Positions 1 through 9,412 of a stretch of DNA of 64,000 bases are shown here, piece by piece. The DNA is from Carpediemonas membranifera (lineage: Eukaryota; Fornicata). Where the stretch lies: assembly GCA_019828565.1 (NCBI GenBank), contig JAHDYR010000053.1:682001-746000 (forward strand), written 5' to 3'. Each line of letters opens with the position of its first letter. Position 1 is the stretch's first letter. Below the pieces are notes generated by a model. It saw only the letters and a list, made by a program, of their open reading frames with translations. It was not told the DNA's origin and ran no database searches. Made by a program: the position numbers and the translations under genes.

Positions 1-2
1 TT

Positions 3-1913
3 AAGAAGAGAGCACAAAAGGTCGTTGAAAAGCCTGCAGAAGTAATCAAGCCAGCGGATCAGTTGCAATTAGGGCCGAAGGAGCTCGAGGAAGAAATCAC
101 TCGCATGCTTCGCAGTGATAACCCCCAGGCGCCCGACAACACCATCCTGTTCAACTTCAATGAACAACACTTCGTTGCATCGACGAACACAGACAAGAAC
201 ATCCACCACTTCTCCCAGGACACGATCCTCATCGGGCAGAGTGGCGCCGAGGCCGAGCAGGAGGAGGAGTATCTCGCCATGAAGGCCGGCGACAAGGAGA
301 CCAAGCAGGACGATGCTGCGGACGATGTGTCGGAGGCCCCCGAGGGCGACACCGTCCTCCGCAACCGGTTCAACTTCAGCGAGCGGGCAACGCAGTGCTT
401 CACCTATCCGTACAAGGATAAGAACGTTACGACAGAGGCCCCCCGCATCATCGAGGTCCGCGGAACAGTCGACCAGTCCGTCATTTATGACGCATACATG
501 GCCGACGCCCGCCGGAAGGAGGCCGCCCCAGCTGCCTCTGCCGACACAGCCAGCACGGACGTTACCGTCCTCCCGTCCACCGAGCCCCACGGCACCAAGG
601 CGGAGCTGGGCACCGAGGCCCTGGGCCCCCTTCACCTCATGGAGCGGATGATCTCCCAGAACACGCTGAGCTCGGTCATCGCCGACTATAAGTTCTTCGA
701 GAACCCTGCAGACGCCAAGGACCGCAGCCGCGGCTCCATGCTCCCTCTCTGGAAGTTCAAGTACGATCGCGCCTCAGCCAAGGCCGTGACGGCCGTCGCT
801 TGGCACCCCGAGCACCCCGACCTGTTTGCCGTGGCATACGGCACCCGCGCCTTCCTACTCGAGGGCGCCCACCCCCAGTCGTTCATCGCCGTGTTCTCCC
901 TGACCCGCCCCCACTACCCGGAGGCCGTCATCGTCACGCCCGCAAACATCTGCAGTGTCGCGTGGAACCCCATCGCACCATCCCAACTCGCCGCGGGTCT
1001 TTACTCTGGAGAAATCGCAGTTTACGACATGGCCCGGGCCCCCGCGCTCCCCACCGACACGCCGACCCAGCCGCTGGCCAGGTCGACAGCCCGCAACGGC
1101 AAGCACCTTGAGGCGGCCTGGGCGGTGACGTTCTGGGCGGACTCTGTGGGGCGGGGGATGGACATTTACTCGACCTCGACTGACGGAACCGCGGCCTGCT
1201 GGACGGTGGCAAAGACAGACATCAAGCGGGCCTCGCAGCTGCCCCTGCACGACGGCGGCATGGTGCTTGCCTTCAACCCCGGATCTGACCACCATTATCT
1301 GGTCGGCACGTCGTCGGGCACTATCCTGCTCTGCTCAAAGGCGTACACGACCCACTATCTGCGGGAGTTCAAGGGCCACACCCTGCCCGTGTCCGGTCTG
1401 AGCTGGAACCGGTGGATGCCTGACCTCTTCCTCTCCGCGGCGGAGGACTGGGCCGTAGTGCTCTGGGACTCCAAGAGAGACGCCCCCATCGCCAGGTTCG
1501 AGCTCGATGTGCCGGTCCACTCGGTTGCTTGGTCGCCTGCCACGTCCACCGTCTTCGCCATCGCCAGGGCTGATGGGAAAATCGCAGTTTATGACCTGGC
1601 TATCAACAGATACCGGCCTGTGTGCCAGCACACGGTCTGCCCCCACCGGGTCACCACCATCGCGTTCAGCGAGACTACTCCCGTCATCCTGGCTGGCGAC
1701 GAGAAGGGCGTGACCCACGTGCTGAAGCTCTCGCCCAACCTCAGACAGAAGGCGGTGTTCGTGCCGCCCAAGCCCAAGCCCGGGCAGCCCCCAGTCAAGA
1801 TCAGTCCAGAGGAGATTGCCCGGCGTTCTGAGGCAATGGAGAAGGAGAAGCTTGAGGACTTTGTGAAGTTCGCAATCAAGAGCAATATTGCTGCCGGCAT
1901 GGAGGGACAGTAG
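3..1913 (+). CDS. DNAI1: Axonemal outer-arm dynein intermediate chain (DNAI1/IC1 type), 5' partial
   Basis: The reading frame is open to the left edge, so the N-terminus is missing; 636 residues are visible. The segment LRNRFNFSERATQCF and the following Y-DAY motif (about codons 120-165) match the conserved N-terminal region of axonemal DNAI1. This is followed by LLPLWKFKYD and five to six WD40 blades with W-N-P and H-L-A type repeats. The C-terminal IAVYDLAINRY and LKLSPNLRQ blocks are typical of DNAI1 rather than of cytoplasmic dynein intermediate chains. In this family the protein sits at the base of the outer dynein arm and docks heavy chains and light chains in the flagellum. No intron is needed within the visible part. 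The assignment to the axonemal class is strong; DNAI1 versus DNAI2 is inferred from the N-terminal motif. Confidence 0.9.
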   Translation, partial: KKRAQKVVEKPAEVIKPADQLQLGPKELEEEITRMLRSDNPQAPDNTILFNFNEQHFVASTNTDKNIHHFSQDTILIGQSGAEAEQEEEYLAMKAGDKETKQDDAADDVSEAPEGDTVLRNRFNFSERATQCFTYPYKDKNVTTEAPRIIEVRGTVDQSVIYDAYMADARRKEAAPAASADTASTDVTVLPSTEPHGTKAELGTEALGPLHLMERMISQNTLSSVIADYKFFENPADAKDRSRGSMLPLWKFKYDRASAKAVTAVAWHPEHPDLFAVAYGTRAFLLEGAHPQSFIAVFSLTRPHYPEAVIVTPANICSVAWNPIAPSQLAAGLYSGEIAVYDMARAPALPTDTPTQPLARSTARNGKHLEAAWAVTFWADSVGRGMDIYSTSTDGTAACWTVAKTDIKRASQLPLHDGGMVLAFNPGSDHHYLVGTSSGTILLCSKAYTTHYLREFKGHTLPVSGLSWNRWMPDLFLSAAEDWAVVLWDSKRDAPIARFELDVPVHSVAWSPATSTVFAIARADGKIAVYDLAINRYRPVCQHTVCPHRVTTIAFSETTPVILAGDEKGVTHVLKLSPNLRQKAVFVPPKPKPGQPPVKISPEEIARRSEAMEKEKLEDFVKFAIKSNIAAGMEGQ

Positions 1914-2328
1914 AGCGATCTGTGGGCGCGAAAGAAGACTGAAGTGTTGGTAAACTTTCCCGTGACAGCATTCTAATTTACGGTGGTGGAGGTCGATATT
2001 TCACAGGCAACCGAATGGCCAACCAGTTCACATGACAGGTTGACAGTTTCCCTCATAGTTTACCGTTTTGCCTTCAACTTCGACCCGGCCAAATGCCCCC
2101 GGCCGCTGTTGCCGAGCGCCTGTCCTTCATCGCCGCATCCTTTGCTCAACCATCATCGCCAGAAGGCTATTCATTCCAGGAAACGCCGCCATTGATCGCT
2201 TTCGAGCTCCGGCTCTCACAATAGGTTGTGTTGATCACAAGGCCGTGGTACAGAGCTCAATGTCGAGTGAACTGGACGATTGGGCAGCTGTCCTCCGGTG
2301 GAGAGCGGAATACACCAGATGTACGAAT
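1914..2328. other. Intergenic, no gene recognised
   Basis: This 415-bp gap lies between the 3' end of the dynein gene and the 3' end of the minus-strand coiled-coil gene, so it is convergent. The short ORFs here have no protein-like features. I see no tRNA, repeat or clear motif. Confidence 0.5.
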
Positions 2329-2770
2329 CTATAGCCCGAGATGGGTAACCACCCGGTTTAGGGTGTCGGTAATCGCGTTCAGCTGATTCTCAACACCAGT
2401 GAACCTTCTGTCGACCGTTTCCTCGAAATGCGTCATTCTATCCTCCATCCGGTCCATTCTCGTCTCGAGAGTGGAAACTCTCTCCTCAAGGGTCATTGGC
2501 ATGTCTGGTATGTCCTCTGCCGTATCCTGCGAATTCGGTGAGGAGTCCGCGGGAATGGCCTGCTGCTCCACAGGCGCGGGCGGATGAACCTGCGGATCAC
2601 TGTGTCCACGCGAACGCATTTCTGTTGCCGTATCCTGTAAAATTTCAAAATTTCATCAGCCGTGGAGGCCGTAGTAATGGCTGCCCGCTGCCTCACATGC
2701 GGCTGCGCGGTGACAACCTGTGTTAGACAACGCTACAAACCATTCGTGTCTTATCCTGCGCAAGAACCAT
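2329..2770 (-). CDS. Small coiled-coil protein with two short introns (tentative gene model)
   Basis: The main exon (2329-2634) encodes an acidic, Pro/Gln-rich segment followed by clean heptads (LEERVSTLETRMDRMEDR) that predict a C-terminal coiled coil ending VVTHLGL. Upstream on the same strand, 2718-2740 reads GTTTGT...CTAACACAG, a 23-nt intron with perfect consensus ends. A second candidate intron is 2635-2696 (GTGAGG...TTTTACAG, 62 nt). Joining 2741-2770, 2697-2717 and 2329-2634 keeps frame and gives 118 residues from ATG at 2770. That ATG is only 17 bp from the divergent phosphoesterase ATG. The coiled coil is seen; the function is unknown, and the second intron is the weakest part of the model. 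The minimal alternative starts at ATG 2619 (96 aa). Confidence 0.5.
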
Positions 2771-2787
2771 TTCTGCCTTCCACGCAC

Positions 2788-4002
2788 ATGGGCGCTTCTG
2801 GCCATAGCTTAGTTGCTATCCTTTCTCTCATAAGCTTTATATTTGCGTATGAGCTGCTGGTGATCAACGACGTCCACTATAGCCCTTATTACAAGGAAAA
2901 GTCCTCCTCCTCCTCCTACTGTGAGAAAGAGGTCCCATCTGCAGCGGTAGCGACATTCGGCAGGTACAACTGCGACGCTCCGATGTCTCTTATCTCTGCC
3001 TCGTTGGATGTCATTGTCGACGAGGTCCCTAACCCGTTCATGCTCCTCATCGGCGGCGACCTTGCCGGCCACACTGCCGTTTCATGGGAGCAGACGCTTC
3101 AGTCAATCACAGATGTGACGAATGAGATCACGAAGCGCTACCCCCATGCCTATGGCATCCCCGTCATTGGAAACGACGACGGGTTCCCCGACTACCACAT
3201 AACACCCTCCATCCTGGCGGATCTGGCATCCGCATGGAGCAAGTGGCTCATGCCATCAGAGCAGGAGACTTTCAAGGTCGGCGGCTACTACAAACGCGAG
3301 GTTTCTTCATCTCTGCACATTATCGTCATCAACACGCTCGTCGTCATCTCCCGGTACAACCAGGGTGATATGACCGCCAAGCAGTTCGCATGGCTCGAGT
3401 CTGAGGTCGCCAAGAGCTCCGCTGCCGGCGCGTCTCTCGTGCTCGTCGGCCACATCCCGCCCGGGGTCAACGGATTCGACCAGGTTGACCCATGGACGGC
3501 GGCAGACTTCAAGCGGTTCAGCGAGATAGTCAAGAAGCACGAGGAGAGCTTTACGGGCATGTATTTCTTCCACGAGCATGCAGACCTCCACCGCGTCTTC
3601 GGGTCCATCCCCATGTTCATCTCGCCCTCGATCACCCCCACCTTTGGGAACAACCCGTCGTTCAGGACGATTGAGTGGGACCACGAGGGAAATCTGGTGG
3701 ATTTAACTCAATACTACTCTGATTTGATGCATGCCAACTATGCCGGCAAGGTCGAGTACAGCATTGAGTATAAGATGAGTGAGCTTTACGGCAGGTACAT
3801 GGATGGCGGCAAGGCCACTGCTAAAACGATCAAAGCCATACAGCAGGCGATCTTCGACGATGGGGAGTATTGGGCAGACTATTTCGGCCGGTCGATGACG
3901 GAGAACGCGGCCAGTGGGCGGGCTGCGTATGGCTGTGCCATGGTTGTGGGGTCGAATGAGGAGTATGCCTCATGTCTGTCGAAGTATCCGTGGAAGAATT
4001 AG
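2788..4002 (+). CDS. Secreted calcineurin-like phosphoesterase, acid sphingomyelinase/endopolyphosphatase-like
   Basis: The 404-residue protein starts at ATG 2788, giving an N-terminal hydrophobic signal (LVAILSLISFIFA). Metallophosphoesterase motifs appear in order: DVHYSPYY (metal-binding D-x-H), GGDLAGH (GGD), GNDDGFPDYH in the GNHD/GNND position, LVGHIPPG, and FFHEHADLH in the GHxHxD position. The order and spacing resemble the SMPDL3/acid sphingomyelinase and PPN1-type endopolyphosphatase families, which cleave phosphodiester or polyphosphate substrates in lysosome/vacuole-like or extracellular space. The His normally found in GNHD is Asp here, and the Gly of GHxH is Phe. These changes leave substrate and even activity uncertain. 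The longer frame from 2662 is rejected because it would bury the signal peptide. Confidence 0.8.
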   Translation: MGASGHSLVAILSLISFIFAYELLVINDVHYSPYYKEKSSSSSYCEKEVPSAAVATFGRYNCDAPMSLISASLDVIVDEVPNPFMLLIGGDLAGHTAVSWEQTLQSITDVTNEITKRYPHAYGIPVIGNDDGFPDYHITPSILADLASAWSKWLMPSEQETFKVGGYYKREVSSSLHIIVINTLVVISRYNQGDMTAKQFAWLESEVAKSSAAGASLVLVGHIPPGVNGFDQVDPWTAADFKRFSEIVKKHEESFTGMYFFHEHADLHRVFGSIPMFISPSITPTFGNNPSFRTIEWDHEGNLVDLTQYYSDLMHANYAGKVEYSIEYKMSELYGRYMDGGKATAKTIKAIQQAIFDDGEYWADYFGRSMTENAASGRAAYGCAMVVGSNEEYASCLSKYPWKN

Positions 4003-4180
4003 AGGGCTCATAAATTTTGCAATTTGCCTGGGTTGGCTGTTTTTCGGGATGTACTGGGCGGGTATTGAATATGTCTGCAGCTGACACGCTTGGACTCGGA
4101 TACTGGGTCGTTATGGAGGCGCTTGAGGCTGTTTTGCAGGAAACGGGTGTTCGTAAAAAGCTGGAAACGCGGCGTTGTCC

Positions 4181-4857
4181 ATGGACGGGTCTCGTGCAGG
4201 ACAATCGGAGTTTATTATGGGCGGTTCTTCTGATGGGCAGCAAGGTATGTCTGCAAAGAACTTCGGAGTGCACACTCTCAATCGTTTAATGGAATCCGAC
4301 CAAAAGTGCCGCGTCACCGCCCAGAAGAACCGACCCGACGTTTCAGTCCTGGGTATGCACTAATTATTAGCTCTTACACAGCTCTTGGCCTCGATCTGAA
4401 CACTCTCGACCTTCGTTTGACAGGGATGGATCCTCTCTACCCGCAGCTCGGGACCGTGTGGGCGAAAACACCACCGGACGTCAACCGCATCAACAACGAC
4501 GTGTACACGCCCGCATGCTACGATATTAGGCCCCCACACGATCTGTACAAACACGTCCACCGACTCGAGGAGCCTTCTCTTTTTTACGCATTTTACGGCA
4601 TGCCCGGCGATGAGATGCAGCTAGCAGCTGCCGGTGAGCTCTACCGTCGCGGGTGGCGGTATCACATGGACAGCATGGTCTGGTTCCTTCCTGACGGAGC
4701 ACAGCCGCCCATGGTCCACGAGAGGTACCAACAGGGCAAGTTCCATTACTGGGACAAGGCAAAATGGTGCCGCGGCGTGCGCGATAGTATGACGCTCATC
4801 AGCGACCAGCTTGAGGGCGAGCCCGAACTTCCCGATTTTATGAAGAGGGCTGCGTGA
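4181..4857 (+). CDS. CNOT2: CCR4-NOT complex subunit CNOT2 (NOT2/3/5 domain)
   Basis: There are two exons, 4181-4352 and 4382-4857, separated by a 29-nt intron (GTATGC...TTACACAG). Splicing restores [17 protein letters not shown], which aligns with the LALGxDLTTLGLNL signature of CNOT2. Exon 2 then carries LFYAFYGMPGDEMQL, LYRRGWRYHMDSMVWF and a closing FHYWDKAKW block, the complete NOT2_3_5 domain. The product is about 215 aa, far shorter than animal CNOT2, and keeps essentially only the C-terminal NOT-box module that binds CNOT1 and CNOT3. The family acts in deadenylation and translational repression in the cytoplasm. The start could instead be ATG 4217; that choice does not affect the domain. 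Confidence 0.85.
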
Positions 4858-5115
4858 TAGCGTTGCCGCATGTTAAATAGGTGCATGCTGTATGCCTTGA
4901 TGTGGTCGCGCCGTTGTTGGCAGCGTCGGAATGCCCTTGAAAGAGCTTCCCCGGCATGGGTGACAGAGGCTCGAGTTCCGGAACACCTGTCAAGGCTGAC
5001 TCACAGTATTAGTAGCAACGAATGACGACGCTAGACCATCTAATGCAGTGCTACGCCGACCAGCACTGATTAGTCAGCTCAACCAGGAAACAGCACTAAG
5101 GGCGGCTATTTAACA

Positions 5116-5631
5116 TTACTGGCTCGCTTCCGCCTTACGCTGAGCGATAAGCTGGTATGTCATCTGGAGGTTCTGGTTCTTCACGTTCACGGCCTCGTTG
5201 AGCTTGCTGAGCTGCTCGGTAAGCATCTGTGCCTTCCGCTTGAAGAAATCCTGCGCCGCAGCAACAGTGTATTCAGCAACGAAGCCGGTACCGATGTCAA
5301 CAAGGACCTTAGAGTTGTCCTTCACGACAGCGGGGACGTATATGCTCTCGGTGACGGGGATGAGAGCCTCCTGGCCAACCTCCTGCTGCGAGTAGGATTC
5401 GATGGCGTTCTGAGCACCGTTGAACTTGCCAAGAATGAGCTGAAGCTCTGTGTAAAGCAAAAGTCGTTGTGAACAAACGCTTAAGGTGCTTGCCAAGCTT
5501 TTCGAATTCTGCCTCTGTGTTACTCGTCAAAGAACAAAAAACGAACCGAGCTGTTCCTTCACCATGTTAAGCTGATCAAGCGGCATGGTGGTGATATCGA
5601 TCTGTTGCCCCATGGGGTTCGCATCCGCCAT
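5116..5631 (-). CDS. PFDN5: Prefoldin subunit 5 (alpha class), three exons
   Basis: Exons 5547-5631, 5479-5514 and 5116-5447 join in frame to 150 residues. The introns are 5515-5546 (GTTCGT...TAACACAG, 32 nt) and 5448-5478 (GTTTGT...TACACAG, 31 nt). The protein has the alpha-prefoldin layout: N-terminal coiled coil, a hairpin core (LIPVTESIYVPAV then VLVDIGTGFVAEYT) and a C-terminal coiled coil beginning AAQDFFKRK. FFKRK is diagnostic of PFDN5. Prefoldin is a cytosolic hexamer that passes nascent actin and tubulin to the CCT chaperonin; both client families are encoded in this window. The middle exon is only 36 nt. The model is well supported because all three pieces are needed to match the family. 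Confidence 0.9.
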
Positions 5632-5808
5632 TTTCACGTCAGAAATTGGGTTTCACGCACTTTAACCACAGTCGATTTTGAGTCGAAGTGAAGAAGCATG
5701 CCAGTAAGATGACATATAGCAGAAATACAGCCATGCAAGGTGCTTAGATGCTCCACTGTCGCGAGTCACCGCTTCTGTTGTTTTGCCGGATTTGGCGCAT
5801 TTCGGCCG

Positions 5809-7821
5809 ATGAGCGCTAAGCGACCCGTCGACGAGCCTGTTTCGCATATCCCGTATCTGGATAGCACAAAATGGGCGGAACTTAACGTATGTGACCGGAA
5901 AAGCCTCGCTTGTCATCTATTTCTCACACAGATCCGCGAAAAGACCGCTCTTCACCAACGCGACGCCGTTTTGGCCAAGCTTCGCGAGTTCCAGGAGTAC
6001 GAGGCAAAGCGCAAGATTGAGCTTGACGAGGCCTATCGTCGTGCCGAGATTTCCGAGCAAGGCTTCAAGCTCCTGCTCGACATGGTGAGGACACTCCATG
6101 CCCACGTCACAGCCGCCATTGGCAAGAACTGCGTCCCCTCCCCTAGGGACATGGCGTCGTTCTCGAACTCTGTATTCGGCCTCTTCGCTGGAGCTGTGGC
6201 GGGTACTCTTGGCATCGAGGACACCGACCAGGCTCTGAACACGCAGTTTAAGAAGCTCTGCCTCCTCTGTGACGGCATCCAGCGCAGCCAGGCCGGTAAC
6301 CCGCAGTATTCCTCCGATCTTGTGGCAGCATTGCTCGAGACTAAGGAGAAGTTCATGAGTATGGTCGAGAACGAGACGGCCAAGGCTGAGAACGACCGGC
6401 TCCAGCGTGAGCTCACCATCACTGACGACAAGCTCAAGCTTTCTATCCAGCAAGCCGACCTTTTCCGTCAGGATAAGAACCGTCTCCTTGCCCTGAAGCG
6501 GAGGCTTGAGAAGGAGAACTCGGAGCTCAAGACGCAGCTTAAGAACTCAGCCACAGCCGCCCCCTCTGCTTCTATCAAGTCCGAAGCCAGTGATGACCTC
6601 AGACTCGAGAGTGCATCCCTCAAGGCCCAGCTGGCCGACCTCAAGCAGCAGGTCAAGCACCTCCAGGAGGAGGACGAGAAGGCTGTGAGGAAGCTCATCG
6701 ACGAGGACGTCAACGAGGCCGGCAACCAGCCCCCCAGCATTGAATCCATCAACGTGGAGAGAGAAGCGTGGAACAAGGAGAGAACCGCCCTGGAGCAGCA
6801 GGTTCGCGCCCTCAAGGAGACCGTGGCCGCCCACGCCAACGCCACGTCCACTCCTCCGCCCAGCCTCCTCGAGGAGATCAGCAGACTCCAGACAGCCCTC
6901 TCCACACAGCAGGAGCCTGCCCCCGTCGCCCCGGTGGTCAAGGTGGAGATCGAGGAGACCGCCAAGGCTGCGTTAGAGACCGCAGACAGACTCCGGGGTG
7001 AACTGAAGAGCGCGACTGAGAAGCTCGCGAAGTGGGTTGCCGGGCATGACGGGGACGACGCAGACATTTGGGAGGAGCTCGCCAACGACGTTACAACCGC
7101 GACTGAGTCAAGAGACCGCGCCCTCGAGGAGCTCCAGTCGGCTAGGGAGCAGATCGCCTCAAACGCTACACAGGTTCTCGAGCTCAACACCAAGATTCAG
7201 GCAGCTGTTGACAAGGTCAAGGTCGTCTCCTCAGAGAAAGAGGCCGCCGAACAGAGGGCCGGGAAGGCCCTGGTCGAGCTGGACGGGGCGAGGGAGGCCA
7301 TGGACAAGCTCCGCGTGGAGATCGCAGATTCGGTCCACTCCAGACTGATGAAGGAGGCTGAGACCTCAGCCGAGACTGCCAGGGCGGCAAACCTGGAGCA
7401 GAAGCTGCTACAGCTGCGCCAGGATAAGAACCGCGTGGAGAGAAAGCTTGCTACTCTCGAGAAATGGAAGGAGCACTTTAACGACGCCCTAAGGCCGAAG
7501 AACAGCGAGATCTCGGACCTGGGTGACAGAATCACAGGGCTGGAGGCCGAGAAGAGAGAGCTGCTCAACATTCTCCGCGGCAAGACTGGCGCCGACGGTC
7601 AGGCTGTTGACTTGACTTCTCTGGTGATGAAGTACGAAGGTCTTGCAAAGTGCCCCATCTGCAAGCAGAACCCGCGGCAGAGGGCTCTTCGGAAGTGCGG
7701 TCATACATTCTGTAAGAAGTGTCTTGATGACCGCGTGGCCACGAGAGAGCGGCACTGTCCCTCGTGCAATAAGCGGTTCGATGATACACGCGATATTATG
7801 CCTATCGTCATCCAGACCTAG
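5809..7821 (+). CDS. BRE1: Bre1/RNF20-type E3 ubiquitin ligase (coiled coils plus C-terminal RING)
   Basis: A long coiled-coil protein (about 655-670 aa) ends in a C3HC4 RING. The RING is built from KCPICKQNP, CGHTFCKKC and HCPSCNKRF, and it sits at the extreme C-terminus exactly as in Bre1/RNF20/RNF40. Those enzymes monoubiquitinate histone H2B in the nucleus, upstream of H3K4 methylation by SET1; a SET1-like gene lies 15 kb away. Start ATG 5809 (MSAKRP) is chosen over the upstream frame. The stretch 5887-5931 reads GTATGT...CTCACACAG and looks like a 45-nt intron. Its length is a multiple of three with no stop, so both spliced and unspliced products are open. An AATAAA follows the stop by about 30 bp. 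Confidence 0.82.
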   Translation: MSAKRPVDEPVSHIPYLDSTKWAELNVCDRKSLACHLFLTQIREKTALHQRDAVLAKLREFQEYEAKRKIELDEAYRRAEISEQGFKLLLDMVRTLHAHVTAAIGKNCVPSPRDMASFSNSVFGLFAGAVAGTLGIEDTDQALNTQFKKLCLLCDGIQRSQAGNPQYSSDLVAALLETKEKFMSMVENETAKAENDRLQRELTITDDKLKLSIQQADLFRQDKNRLLALKRRLEKENSELKTQLKNSATAAPSASIKSEASDDLRLESASLKAQLADLKQQVKHLQEEDEKAVRKLIDEDVNEAGNQPPSIESINVEREAWNKERTALEQQVRALKETVAAHANATSTPPPSLLEEISRLQTALSTQQEPAPVAPVVKVEIEETAKAALETADRLRGELKSATEKLAKWVAGHDGDDADIWEELANDVTTATESRDRALEELQSAREQIASNATQVLELNTKIQAAVDKVKVVSSEKEAAEQRAGKALVELDGAREAMDKLRVEIADSVHSRLMKEAETSAETARAANLEQKLLQLRQDKNRVERKLATLEKWKEHFNDALRPKNSEISDLGDRITGLEAEKRELLNILRGKTGADGQAVDLTSLVMKYEGLAKCPICKQNPRQRALRKCGHTFCKKCLDDRVATRERHCPSCNKRFDDTRDIMPIVIQT

Positions 7822-7851
7822 GGCTGGCTGCTGTCGAGCTGTGCTTTTGTG

Positions 7852-7857
7852 AATAAA
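7852..7857 (+). terminator. Candidate polyadenylation signal AATAAA
   Basis: AATAAA lies 31 bp after the Bre1 stop codon. Position and sequence fit a poly(A) signal; usage is not shown. Confidence 0.35.
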
Positions 7858-7998
7858 GAATCTTAGACTCGTGACTTGTACCAGTTGATGGGCAGTGATG
7901 AGCTCAGCACCGGGTCCCTGTCAATTCATAATGTGCCATGGATCAACGCAACCCATCCTATGGAGGTCCCCCCCCCCCAACTACGCTATGAACAACAT

Positions 7999-9195
7999 TT
8001 ACTTCTGCCACACGATGTTGGGGCCAACCTCCTCCCACTCCTGCTTGGTGATCCACGCGTCGTTGTTGCTCGCCATCACCTGACCGAGCACAGCTGCGCC
8101 GATGAACACAAAGTGCTTGCGCCTGGGAGGGTCCTCGATGTTGATCTTGAACGGTACCTGGCTGAAGAGGTCGTCGCGGCCCTTGAGCACCTTACGGATG
8201 TACAGCTCCTTGAGATCAACCCCCAGACGATAGGGGAGCCCCGGGAACATCGAGCTGCCGCCAGACAGGACGATGTGCTCGTAGAAGGAGGAGCGGACAT
8301 CAATGTCGGAGTTCTGGATGACGTTGAAGAGAGCCTCAGCCATGCCGACGGACTCAACGTCGATGAGGTCCGGCTGGAAGAGGACTTCGGGCGCCTGGAA
8401 GCGCTCTTGGGCACACTTGATGGTGCGGCCGTCAGGGAGGTTGTACGTCTCGACGAGGGAGGTGGTCTCGAGGGCGAGACGCTTCTCCATCTCCCAGTCG
8501 GAAGCGGTGTAGCAGAGCTTCTCCTTAAGCTCGCGGATGACTTCAAAGTCAGCGGTGGAGTTGAAGGCATAGCCACGGGCCAGGAGGAGCTTGATCAGAT
8601 AGCGCGTGATGTCGCGGCCGGCGACGTCGATGCGCTTGATGAGGTGGTGGAGGACGTAGCCCTCCGACACGGGGACAATGTGGGTCACACCGTCGCCAGA
8701 GTCAATGACGACGCCGGACGTCAGGCCCTGGGCGTATAGGCACAGCTTGGCCTGGTATTCTACAAAGCAGCCCTGGAACTGATAGTCCTCGAGCATTGTC
8801 TCGACCATGCGCTCGCGGTTCTTCTTCGGGTTCATCGGGGCCTCGGTAAGCACGATGCGGCGCTCGGTAGGATCAACCTTGAGCTTCTCGTTGAAGGTAT
8901 AGTCCCAGAGAAGCTTCATGTCGTCCCAATCCTTGATGACGCCGTGCTCGAGCGGGTGCCGCAATTCAAGCATCGAGCGAACGGGCGTGCACTCATCGCC
9001 GATCCTGTGTTATGTGGAGAGGTTGCTGATTACAAACATGACGTCCTTGAGCTCAACATCAAGGAGCTCTTCCTTGAAACGAAGAGTGGGGCGGCCCAGG
9101 AGGGCGGGGAAGGTGGAGGTGGGGAAATCGTCGCCAGCGAAACCGCATTTGACAAAACCTGTTCCATTATCACAAATTACGGCCGGGAGATCCAT
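7999..9195 (-). CDS. ARP2: Actin-related protein 2 (ARP2)
   Basis: Exon 1 (9038-9195) encodes [19 protein letters not shown], the actin-fold phosphate-binding loop. Exon 2 (7999-9004) encodes the remainder. The intron 9005-9037 is 33 nt (GTTTGT...TAACACAG), and removing it gives [17 protein letters not shown], matching the ARP2 block DLMVGDEAxxLRSMLE. Diagnostic ARP2 segments include [50 protein letters not shown] and [14 protein letters not shown]. The predicted length is 387 aa, close to the usual 390-394. ARP2 pairs with ARP3 in the seven-subunit complex that nucleates branched actin, so the organism should have ARP2/3-driven actin networks. No ARP3 or other subunit is in this window. Confidence 0.95.
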
Positions 9196-9412
9196 ATATT
9201 GTTGGCCTTTGGGTTCTGAGAATGATGGTGTTGAAGAAAAAACGAAGACACGAATCAAGTGAGCTGCAGGCTAGATGACGTTGGCAGAAGCAGCTTGGAC
9301 TGTCTAGACACGCGCAGGCTTTTCTCCGCAACCCCATCGCATTCGCAAATCTGACAAAACCCAAGAACTGCGAAGCTCCCAACTGATGATGTCAAACTCA
9401 CAATAGCCGCGT

